Shown here: one piece after another, positions 1-10,400 of the stretch
Layout of the letters: the number at the start of each line of letters is the position of its first letter
Position numbering within the stretch: position 1 is the stretch's first letter
Source of the DNA: Apostichopus japonicus
Lineage: Eukaryota > Echinodermata > Holothuroidea > Aspidochirotida > Stichopodidae
DNA: 64,000 nucleotides
Assembly: GCF_037975245.1 (NCBI RefSeq)
Contig: NC_092570.1
Span: forward strand, 2,995,501 to 3,059,500
Direction of reading: 5' to 3'
The notes under the pieces: generated by a model
What the model saw: only the letters and a program-made list of their open reading frames with translations
What the model was told of the DNA's origin: nothing
Database searches by the model: none
Made by a program: the position numbers and the translations under genes

Positions 1-9
1 GAAAAGCAT

Positions 10-390
10 TCAAATAATTTTTACGATAATATGACAAGGTAAGGATCCTTCTTTCTGCTTGACTTTCTCTTTGTATTTTCCACATGGTGCCTGACAGACT
101 TCTAGTACGAGAACAACATGATGAGTACAATTCCAATTGGAAGGAATGTGAGTACCAGGTTCTAATCTCAAATATGAATAATTTAATATAGTACACATAC
201 TATAGATTTCCACAATACCGTGAGTACAAGAAAGAGTACACAATACACGAGTTTGAGTACAGGTAGCTAAGCTAGAATAAGAGTACCGTTGTGGACTCAC
301 TGTATATCTGGAGGCTGAAGGTAGGCCTATAAATTTATATGGGTATCTCTTGCAAGCTGGTAAGACTATTATTCTTTCTTCTTTGTCCAT
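10..390 (-). CDS. possible cysteine-rich exon, unrecognised
   Basis: An open frame of 126 codons on the minus strand ends in TGA at 10-12. About 100 of its residues, downstream of a plausible acceptor (CAG at about 292-294), hold nine cysteines with aromatic and NxT/S positions (for example NWNCT), which looks like an extracellular cysteine-rich module. Six-base GTACTC motifs recur seven or so times in this stretch, so part of the cysteine pattern may come from a degenerate repeat. I do not recognise a family and see no signal peptide or convincing upstream exon. It could be a terminal exon, a pseudo-exon or chance. Confidence 0.2.
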   Translation of the reverse strand: MDKEERIIVLPACKRYPYKFIGLPSASRYTVSPQRYSYSSLATCTQTRVLCTLSCTHGIVEIYSMCTILNYSYLRLEPGTHIPSNWNCTHHVVLVLEVCQAPCGKYKEKVKQKEGSLPCHIIVKII

Positions 391-1507
391 CAGAAAAAAT
401 GATGTGAGAAGTTTTCTTTAATATTCCTCGTTTTTTGACACTTTTTTATGATAGCTTAGTGGAATACATTGTCTGAACTTGAAACATTGTGTATCATACT
501 GACACGCTATAACTATCAAATTGTACACCACCCACGACTGAGAAAGAATCGGTATTGTACATTGTGTTCTCCATCATTATAGAGAAATAACAACATAATG
601 TGAAACATTGTAACATTGTAAACATTGTAACATTTAATTTTATTCTAAAATTTTTATTTTTTATATTTGAAATTGGAAAGAAACAATACCGGAATCAAAT
701 GATGACTTTATTCCTTATAAAAGAACACTTAATACCTTATACTAAATGTTTACGTTAACTCAGTTTGGAGCAGTCGTGCAAGCATACCATAACTTCAAGA
801 AATGATAAAGAAAATTTACATTAGAGATGTCTTCTAAAATACATTAGGGAAAATGTCTAACTTACTCTTATGCTAGGAAAGTTTACCAAGCGGGCAATTT
901 CTGAGACGTACTGTGTAAATAAAAGAAATCCTCTTTCTTGTATAGCAACAAGACATGACATTATATCACTCAGATAGATAAGTTGTAAGATAAGATTGAA
1001 ATGTATAAGAATATTACTTTATTTACATTGTTCACTTAACATCTTGTGAATGTTCTAAGATTCTAATTGAATGTATAACAACGTCTTGTACATATTGTTT
1101 GAAATAGGTGAAGCTGTGGCTATTTCGCATCAATACTTTCTGTGATGCTTTTCTTTTAAAATGAATGTACAGTTTCCCAGTCAGCTTTCTCTTAATTCAT
1201 TATCTACCTTTTCAAATGAAGAGATGATTTATGATTCCGTTTGTCGTTCATTTCATATAATTTTATCAATGTAAAGAAAATGGAATTTCCCATAAAAACA
1301 CAGTCAATTACACTTCTTAAACCACTGGACATTATAGCTAGTGCTGAGGTATGGATTCTATACCATCTAATAAATGTCGTTACTTCAGACAGTTTTCCAT
1401 ATAAGTATTACATTAAATGGATTTTATAATCCGGGGTTTGTCTTAATTGAAGTTTTCAAATCGACTGTTGGAACATCGTATTACTAATTAATTGCTAAAA
1501 TCTATAG
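391..1507. other. non-coding, nothing recognised
   Basis: AT-rich sequence with no convincing exon on either strand. Part of it probably holds the 3'UTR of the Ig-domain gene that ends at 1508; a minus-strand AATAAA is present near 1016-1021. Confidence 0.4.
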
Positions 1508-2674
1508 TTACACATCAGGTTTATCATGGGTATACGTAATACGTTTTATTTGAGTCGAGTAGTAAACGGATGAATTTGTTCCAGTCGAGCTGCCAATGGC
1601 GGGATTTTCCTGAACCTCGTAGTATGATTCGTCAGGCTGGCGATCAACGTGTGTTGAATCAGTCGACTGATCTTTGTATTTGTTCTTCTGTGCGGTATTT
1701 GTCTCTCTATTTTGATTTCTTTTCAGTGGCCGGACAACAAGCACTGTAATAATTGCAGCTGCTACTAGTAACAATATGGCAAGAACAACGGTTATATAAA
1801 TGAATGAGTTGATGACATTAACTTCCGTTTTATTAGTGATAATTGAGATCTCTGTCGCAGTCATTGATATCTGTCGTTCCGTTGGTTTGATTGATGTGGA
1901 AGAAGATGTCTTTTCCGGTATGGATGCAACTGTAATTTGATTTGTCGTCAATAGACAGCCGTCTAAAAGATCCGATTGTTGGCTGTGTTGTGAAATACAA
2001 TCATTTATGGATTTATTAGCAGGACCGATTGCACACCTCTCGTCAATACTCGACCCAAATGAACAATCGTATCTAGTTGATAGGTCCAGAGATGTTAAGG
2101 GTCCTACAACGATTCGCCTAATTACTTTACCGTTGTGTTAAACATTCATTGACGGTACACTCGTACCAAGTTGAGATCCGACTAGAGCTTTAATCCAATT
2201 ACAATCAATCGATACGCTACAATAACATGATAACAATAGAACATCCCCTAAACTGTAACCCTGATGAAGTCCGGTGCCATTTCGCAGACATGATGCGAAC
2301 TGGTTGTCTCTCACATTTACCGATAATATTCGAGACATTTCAACCATTCCTCCAGTGTTCTTATCTTCGAACCGCGATGTACAAGAGTAATTCCCACCAT
2401 TATGTTCAGTTACATGCTGTATGTTGTACTCTAGACAATTTCCAATACCACCGTTAGTCGCTACACTCCCTTCTCCTACCTTGGTAATCGTGACGTCGGC
2501 ATGTAATGTATTACTCACGTGACATATCAAAGTAATGTCCTTTTCACCGATGAAGATGACTTCGTTGAAATTTCCATCCTTAATCTCGAAATAGACTTCC
2601 TGTGACTCGCAGAGGACTCGATCAATCTGAACCAACAGAAGCGAAATTGCGAACAATCTATAAATAGATCCCAT
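1508..2674 (-). CDS. Ig-domain type I membrane receptor with an in-frame stop
   Basis: One uninterrupted reading register runs from ATG at 2674 to TAA at 1508-1510 (389 codons including the stop), broken only by TAA at 2138-2140 (codon 179). A signal peptide (hydrophobic, to about LCES) is followed by Ig domain 1, with the first Cys in TLICHV and the second in GGNYSCTS. Domain 2 has Cys in LLSCYC, Trp in DCNWIK and the closing cysteine in TRYDCSF. After a Ser/Thr-rich stalk come one transmembrane helix (YITVVLAILLLVAAAIITVL), a basic stop-transfer and a tail with several tyrosines (SYYEVQ, SVYYSTQI). The stop falls in domain 2 between Trp and the last Cys. The frame stays open for 209 codons beyond it and holds the rest of domain 2, the TM and the tail, so one gene is certain. 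Candidates: null allele, young pseudogene, base error, or a secreted/membrane switch. Single-exon; no family name assigned. Confidence 0.75.
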
Positions 2675-4087
2675 TTTTGACGTTATGATCCAATAAAATA
2701 CCCCAAAAAATAATTAGATTTAAGTAAGTCCATCACTTCACGTTAGCTGTTTTTCATGTATTCTTTTACGTGATTTAATGATAACTTGAATAACAATTTT
2801 TATCTTACAGATTTCACTTAAGTTAACATTCTATGACTGATCAAAAGTTGTGTAATATTTTCTTCTTTAATGTTGCCAAAGTACAAGATTCACGCTCAAA
2901 ATATAATAAATATCGTCTTTGTTGAAATGCTGTCTAAATAATCCTTGACGTCAAATAGCTGTCCTGTATATGTTTGAAAACTTAAGACGTCCAATATCAA
3001 CGATAAACACTACGTCAAATGAATACAGTCTGGATTACACCCCAACTGGCTGTGAAACTGCAACCACCTTTACAATCCAAGTTGTGAAACTTTCTTATAG
3101 TTACTTCTATCGCTTCAGCGAAGCTATTGAGAGAAACTTTTGGTTGATGTAGCACTATGTTGAAATAGCGACAATTCGACCAAGATTTGTTCCATCAAAA
3201 AATGTCTCGCAGCATTTTGTTACAATGTTAACTCACAATATTCCAGTAAGACGCTGATCACATCCAGAGTAGGAAAAAAATCATTTACGAGACTTTATTA
3301 ATCGACCAGCAAGTTCACGAACACGATATTTAATGAACACAACGCTGGTTTATATATCATACATAATTTATTACACAAACTGACTGGGCATTCAAACTGG
3401 ATCCAAAATAACAAATGTATGAGTTGTTGTAACTTCCTTCTTCTCGCTTCAGCGAGTCTATTGAAGGGTACGGAACCCTTGGCATATTGCAATAGCCACA
3501 ATATCATCACAGACTTTTGTCTATAAAAGTTTCCATTGGAGACTTCATTCACAGATTTCTTCGATAATAAAGTCTCTCTATACCAAAGATTCTTTGGGTT
3601 TCAAACATCGTGAGGGCATATATAATGCACACTGATAAGTTATCATGTTGACATTGTGATTCCTGGCAACCAGTTCATAACCACCCATGCACGACTGAAT
3701 ACGAATATAGATATTAGCTCAGTTGATATATTGAATATTTTGTACAATTTGAGCATAGAAAACAAACTAATTATGTGAACAAACGCAACGCTGAGAATCA
3801 TTATTTTTTTTTTTGTGCATACGATAGTCATGCTCAATATCGCCTGCGATTTATAGTATATGTAAGCTCATGCCTGTAGCTAGGCGACGACACATGGGAC
3901 CATCCCTTCCCCATTCCCCCTCCTGTGCGCGCGTTCAACATGTTTATGTCGATATCATATAAGCAAGCATCGGTTATTAGGCCTACATCGCATGTCATCG
4001 TATACCGTACGGTCCGTCAAAGTTTCGCAGTATACCGCGGGATGCTAATGTAAACAACGAAATGTCTTACGTAGATAGAGAAAATCA
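2675..4087. other. non-coding, nothing recognised
   Basis: No supported gene. Short open frames here lack homology that I can see and splice support. Two stretches (about 3110-3130 and 3445-3465) share a TTCAGCGA-containing segment, too short to call a repeat. Confidence 0.4.
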
Positions 4088-4473
4088 CAGTGGCGTAGGA
4101 AGGTACTTTTGAGTGGGGGGGGGGGGCTGAAGACTGATGGCCGGCCTGGGGGAGGGGTCTAAGGGGAGGGGGTGTCTCCCTCCCCTTTGGAATTTTTTGC
4201 ATTTCCAGGTGGCCTCAGATGCAATTTGGTGCAATATAGCACACTTCAACACCCACTCCATTTTGTAAACTTAATTTTGTATTTTCACCTGGCCTTAGAT
4301 GCAATTTGGTGCTCCAAATGAGATTTTTTTTCTCATTTGGAAATGAAAAAGGGGTTTTCTGACTTGCGGAGCGGGGGGGCGGAATGATACTTCCGCCCCT
4401 CCACATTTTTCACTGGGGGGGGGGGGCTGGCGCCCCCCCCCCCCCCCAGCCCCCCCCGGTTCCTACGCCCTTG
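4088..4473. mobile_element. MITE, CAGTGGCGTAGGAA family, copy 1
   Basis: A 386-bp non-coding element starts with CAGTGGCGTAGGAA and ends with TTCCTACGCCCTTG, which are imperfect terminal inverted repeats. It carries long G and C runs just inside both ends. The same sequence recurs at 9096-9468 with the same internal order (a segment around CTTAGATGCAATTTGGTGC, then an A- and T-rich stretch). It has no transposase. Target-site duplication is unresolved: flanks read ...AATCA and GAGAA..., with only a rough GAGAAAA repeat offset by two bases. Confidence 0.8.
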
Positions 4474-4739
4474 GAGAAAAAGCATGGAGGTCCAATTATG
4501 TCAAAACTATCTTTTACATTAGTCATGGCGAATTAGGGACTTCAGCCCCCGCCTCCTACGCCTATGTGTGTAGTGTTCGGTTTCGGGAATATCTGCTATT
4601 TTTTTCATTTCCTTCAACGAAGTTTTATAATAGCCGTTATAAGAGGTTTTAATATTTGTACACCAATAAATTTACTGTGTCTGAATTTTCGAAAATTTCT
4701 CACCATTATTCATCACACTTCCCTCTACTCGTGCAATTT

Positions 4740-5242
4740 CAGAGCTCCCAACTGACCCGCAATTCGCGGGTTGGACCCGCATTCTAACACCCAAACCCGC
4801 TGACCCGCGCAAGCTTCCGAACAACCCACATTGTAATTGTCAAGTATACATAAAACAAATTGCATTAAATTTTGACTTAGCAACCATCATTTCTTTAGCA
4901 TTTAGCATAATAGAGTATAAAACCTCCTTTGCAGCATCATTTGAACCACAAATTAGCCTATATTTCTTTTCATTGGGACGAGCAGCAAACATTTTCATGC
5001 CGCGGTAAAGAATGAATTATCACCTACTATTCAATTTATTGATGTTACACACAAAAAATGCATATTTCTCAGAACATTTTGGGTGACAAAAGCCTTTCTA
5101 AGTGCCACCATTTTACATGTAGGCATCACCAGGATTCAAAAAAAATTCAAAAGGGGACGGACCCCTCCCCTTATACCCCGCCCCCAGGACGGCGATTTGT
5201 GACATGGACCAGATTTTGCCTTCTCAAGAGTTGGGAGCTATG
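4740..5242. mobile_element. hAT-like non-autonomous element (CAGAGCTCCCAACT ends)
   Basis: About 503 bp bounded by CAGAGCTCCCAACT (4740-4753) and AGTTGGGAGCTATG (5229-5242), inverted repeats with one mismatch. The subterminal region carries a short palindrome around GACCCGCAATTCGCGGGT. CAG-type ends fit the hAT superfamily, although I could not find a matching 8-bp target duplication. The inside is non-coding. Confidence 0.6.
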
Positions 5243-5574
5243 TTGATGGAGGGTTTCCTATAGTAGTTGTCCATAGATGAAATTTTGTGCGACATTATGA
5301 TTATGTTTAGAAGTGAGTTTATTCACGAGAATGTGAATTTTCAAATTCTGAACAAATAATGGGCTTAAAACTTTGAAAAGTGGGGCTGACGGATATTGTG
5401 GGCCGCGACGTAGAATCACCTACAAAAGCAATGATCCACAGGTCATGCGATGAGGTCGAACATGATTTGTGACTGGTGACAATCTTCAATGAGGTTATGG
5501 ATGAAAAAAAAACTATTGGGAAATACTTGGTTCTCAGGCAAAAAGTGTACATCTGGTTGGTCATTTTCAAGCCA

Positions 5575-5711
5575 GAGAAGTGCCATTTCCGGTGATCTGG
5601 GGGGTATTAAAACCAGAATTTTTTTGGTACGCTGCGCGCCAACAGATGGTGGTGCTCCGCTTAGATAGTAATTCGCGCCCCCCAGGTTAGAAAATCCTGG
5701 ATACGCCCCTG
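5575..5711 (-). mobile_element. fragment of a MITE sharing the AGCGGAGC module
   Basis: Read on the minus strand it begins CAGGGGCGTATCCAGG (5696-5711), a typical element end. It continues into the module CTATCTAAGCGGAGC...TTGGCGCGCAGCG, which is also found at about 52312-52353 and 52647-52688. It shares a downstream stretch (GGAAATGGCACTTC) with the 52265 element. The opposite end was not found, so it is probably truncated. Confidence 0.6.
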
Positions 5712-7494
5712 ACTGTGGCGTTTGTTCCATTCAGGCAGCAGATTGGCATATACTGATCACATCGAGGAAGTTTAATTAACACCAACGAAGAAGGATATAC
5801 TTATTAACGTGCGCAATATTGGGGATCCACACAAAAAGTTTGGGATCCATCTAAATTTCCTATCTTGAGAAACCGTGTTTAAATGCAATGCATGGATGAC
5901 ACACCAACACCCACGACATAGTGACTGCAAAAGTTGACACAATTGAGGCATTAATATTCAAGGCTTTAATTTAATTGTAGTCTGAAAACAAACATGAGAA
6001 TACAAAAGTCAAGGCGTGAGAAGTTGTTAATTACAAGACATACATCTGAGAAATAAATTGACAAAATGGGAAATGATATTCCAATACAAGGTTGTATGTT
6101 CTATTTTTTGTATGGCTTAGTACAGCACTTGTTGCAGTTTAAATGGTGTGACCATTACTTGATTTTTTTTTAGCATATTTGTGCACCATCATAGCAGATT
6201 GAAGGGCATGCATTGTATCTTCTCTGACCATGCAAAATAAATGATTACGGGCTTTATTTATTAACCTTCCCCCTATGAGTTAAGTGTCACAATTGGTAAT
6301 TAAAACCTTGAGAAAGTCTAACAATTACAGCGATTATAACCAAACGAAAACCCATACTTATTGTAGACCTACCACACTCACACAACAGAACTACCAAGCC
6401 TAACCAATTTTGCATAGACAAGATATGGGCTCAAGTTCTTCTTGTCATAATGAAATCGATAAGGCTAGCTACCAGAAAAATGACCGTTTGCAGATAAAAT
6501 TTATTTAAAAACCCCAGAAGAAAAGAAAACTTCAAAGAGTTTGTATTGAACATTGCACATGCAATGTAAGTCCCTACTCTGTTACATTATGGTCTATTGT
6601 TAATGAAAAGCAACAAGTGACCTTCAGACATCAGACATAATAATTATGACAGTATTTTTATATCACATTCGAATTAATTCAGTTATATTACTGCAAAATC
6701 TTGTTTACTGATACAAAGAGAATGAAACTGACATCGTTTGGAATGTAGCAGAATACCGAAGGTTCGTCTTTGCCTTCGGAAAAATACAAACAGTCAGTAA
6801 ATATTTACAGAAAATTCTCTCCACGAGATGAACTTTATACAGAATATTTAACAAACTTCAAGGTGATGCTTACTAGATCAAGACCTTCCAAACATTTTCC
6901 ACTATCTACAAAGAAAATATAACGTTCTGCATATTTTACAAAACCAGAATCATCAATGTCTTCTTCGTTGACCGTGTCATAGTGGTAACGGTTACGGTTC
7001 TCCTAGAAACAGTTCGAGAGATTGCTGACTGCTTTGGGTCTGATGTTACTCTCTAAGGGTAAGAAGTCATCTACTTGTGTACATATATGTAACTGATCAA
7101 TTTAAGTTTAAATGTAAAGTGATGGAGGGGTGGGCCCCAACCAGAATCATAGGGGTGAACTTTAGAATTTGGTTCCCTCAACCCCCGTCCCGCTTTTGAA
7201 ATCATGTGCATGCCACTGTTACAATCTTGTACTTTCTTCTAGTTAGCTAAGTTACTTAACAAGCAAACTCATGAAGCAATGTTTGTATTCAATAAAGTTA
7301 GTAAATGAACCTTCATTTTGCTTGCAAACCTGAGATCTTAATACCTAACTTTATCAACTCTTCTTTTGTAAAACTATGGAGCAAGGTACCAGGGGATGTT
7401 CGTTCTTGTTATCATTTCTTTCACTTCCATTAATTTTTGGGGTACTTTTGTTCTTTCTGTACCATATTGGCTGTTTTTATGCACTTCTTGCATT
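5712..7494. other. non-coding; probable IFT80 3'UTR and downstream
   Basis: No exon is supported. It lies directly after the IFT80 stop codon on the minus strand; the first clear minus-strand AATAAA beyond the stop-overlapping one is near 6253-6258. Part of this interval is therefore probably IFT80 3'UTR. Confidence 0.4.
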
Positions 7495-10400
7495 TTATTT
7501 TCCATATGATTTTGCATTTGGTCTTTCTTTTTCCTTCTGGTATTCTGATTCTATCTTTGCTTGTATCTGCTCCCAATTTACTTCGACCTGATCGGAAAGA
7601 AAGAGAACAAACAAATAAAATAATGAAATGGTAGTAATGTTAATTTTTACGAGTAAATGGCTGATGTACCAGTACCATAGCTTCAACATGTTGTTTTCAT
7701 CAACTTTACTCAATTCTAACTTTCTGAGACTAATAAACAACAGTGAATATATTCTTTTTAATGATACTAATATGTGAATTGTTAGGTATTAGTATTCAAA
7801 CAATTTGGATGACTTGTCATCTGTTGAAGTTTAAATTAAATTCAGAATATTCATTTGCTGAGATTCAAATCAACTTTCAGTCCTTTTTGTTATTAGTTTA
7901 CAAAAGATTAGTTCTAGAAAGTCACATCAGACAAGCCCTTTCAGAGGGTAATAGGGGCATAAGTATGTGGAATAGGTTGGCTAGCCTAACACATACAATT
8001 TAGACAAGCCAATGGGAAACTACATCTTGTGGACATTAATGAAAATATTTCCGGCGCTTTGCAAAAGGCTAATCCACTGATGTGACCTGTACGCTTTGAA
8101 ATCTGGTAGACTGAACAAAAACTGTTTGTGTGTTTTTTTGAAGTTTTTTTGTTTGTCTATCAGATTTGTTTATCACATGCACATCTATTGTAGGAAGTTT
8201 ATAAAGGTGATGCTTTATTTTACATGTATCCTAAAATTATAGGACGACTGATGCATTAGGTGAGCCAATCTTCATTTGAATATTAAGTTTTATGTGATCA
8301 TTTACAGAATGCAATGTAACAGATCATAATTAATTCATTACTGTTTACTAGTCCAAGGTAGTTTTTTTTTAGCAAACTGTTTAGTGAGTAAAAATGCAAC
8401 TTGTTGGACAACTTCCAAAATAAAGTTTTTTTAAGGGATGATTCATGAGAGCCATACTAAAATTTGAGTCAAAACAGTTATTAAGATGAATTAAAAACAC
8501 TGCTCCTGTTTGGCAGTGTGAAAGCCTCACTCTGTCAGCATGTTTCAATTTGGCCAATGATGTGGGTTATTTAAGTTTGGTGAATTTTTACAAAAGTATC
8601 TGGCAACAGTCGAGTGAGTAAGCTCGTTTGTGGCAGTTGAAACCCGAACATACCATGATTGTTTTCCTCACTATTCTATGAATCATGAATGGAAACTGAT
8701 AATTTTATAAGAATATTTTCAATTAATTACACCAAGAAGTCAGAGTACATTAACAACTAAACAAACATTAAAATTGTATCACTTCTTTTTTTTCAAGAAC
8801 AAATTTCACAGCATTCATCATGCAAGGAAAGTAAAGCTTTTTTTCAAATTCTTTTAAAACAACAGAGATTCACATTGAATGTACTGACTAAAGGACGGCT
8901 AAAACTTAAAAGAGGAAATACTTAATTAATTAACTTACCCCTTGAGCAAATTGCAAAAATCTTTTGTTAGTCTCTACTTTGTTGAAGCTGTTGAGAAACT
9001 TTTGCCGATATCCGAGCACTGTATCCACGTGGGTTTTGTGCTTCACAGCTAACTCTAAGGCCCTGGAAACCAAGAGATTTATTTGAAATTGATTACAGTG
9101 GCGTAGGAAGGTACTTTTAAGTGGGGGGGCTGAAGACTGATGGCCGACCTGGGGGAGGGGTCTAAGGGGAGGGGGTGTCCCCCTCCCCTTTGGAGTTTTT
9201 TGCATTTCCAGGTGGCCTCAGATGCGATTTGGTGCAATATAGCACACTTCAACACCCACTCCATTTTGTAAACTTAATTTTGTATTTTCACCTGGCCTTA
9301 GATGCAATTTGGTGCTCCAAATGAGGTTTTTTTCTCATTTGGAAATGAAAAAAGGGGTTTTCTGACTTGAGAAGCGGGGGGGGGGGGGGGCGGAATGATA
9401 CTTCCGCCCCTCCACATTTTTCACTGGGGGGCTGGCCCCCCCAGCCCCCCCCGGTTCCTACGCCCTTGTACAAATATATAGCTCATCTCTACCTATCTGA
9501 AAATATAGGATAGCTATTCTCCATTTATGCTGATCTACACCAAAAGATTTTTTACTTAAACATGGAATACAATTTTTATGATACACTGTCAGAAATACAC
9601 TTGTGCTTCTCTAATCTCCATTAGACAGAGAAGAAAACTCCAAAATTAAATTAGTTGGCAAACCGAACCGCAGTAACAAGTTCTGTAACAAGTTATAACT
9701 TGAGTCACTTTCTTTGAAAAGTGAAGTGACTCATGTAAGCTTGTTCAGTGTTTCCCTCTAGAGATAAAAACTGTGACTCAGGCCAGTTACTCTAATCGTG
9801 CCAGTAGCTCATATCCAGTCAGTTGCTCGAATCAAGCCATTTACTCCAATCGAGCCAGATACTCAACTCGGACCAGTGAATTGAATCAAGTCAAGAAACT
9901 AGCAGGAAATGATTCAACTTTGACCTTAAAATGATTAATACTTGATACAACTCTGCTGACTCCCTCAGATCTTTAGCAATAAACTGATAATACTATCTTT
10001 ACTAGACCTGCAAACCACCAAAAAGTGTAGAACCCGAAGATTTCAAAGAGAATTGAACCTGAAGAATGGTCCCGGAAATCTGGAGATTTTGACAAATCGT
10101 TCTACCCCCCTGTGAAACTCATTAATAATATAACCAAAAAATATCCATTACCTCCATGTAAATCTTGAATTCTTGGTTTTTCCCAATTTTAGCAAGTAAG
10201 AGTTTGGGAACCCAAACGTGAGACGACACTAAAAACTGTGAGTCTCACGATAAACCATCAGAGTTGGCAGGACAGTGTCTTTATATAAACGAACGGTATT
10301 AATTCATAGAATTGATGTCTTACCTGTCCCAGTTGTACAGGCTGATGTTCATCATGATAGCTCTGAATATCAAGCTGGCCTGCAGAAGCATACCCTCTGC

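Noticed and set aside
9690-9935. Interspersed repeat pair with 32460-32600
   Set aside because: Only short words are shared; too weak to define an element by eye.
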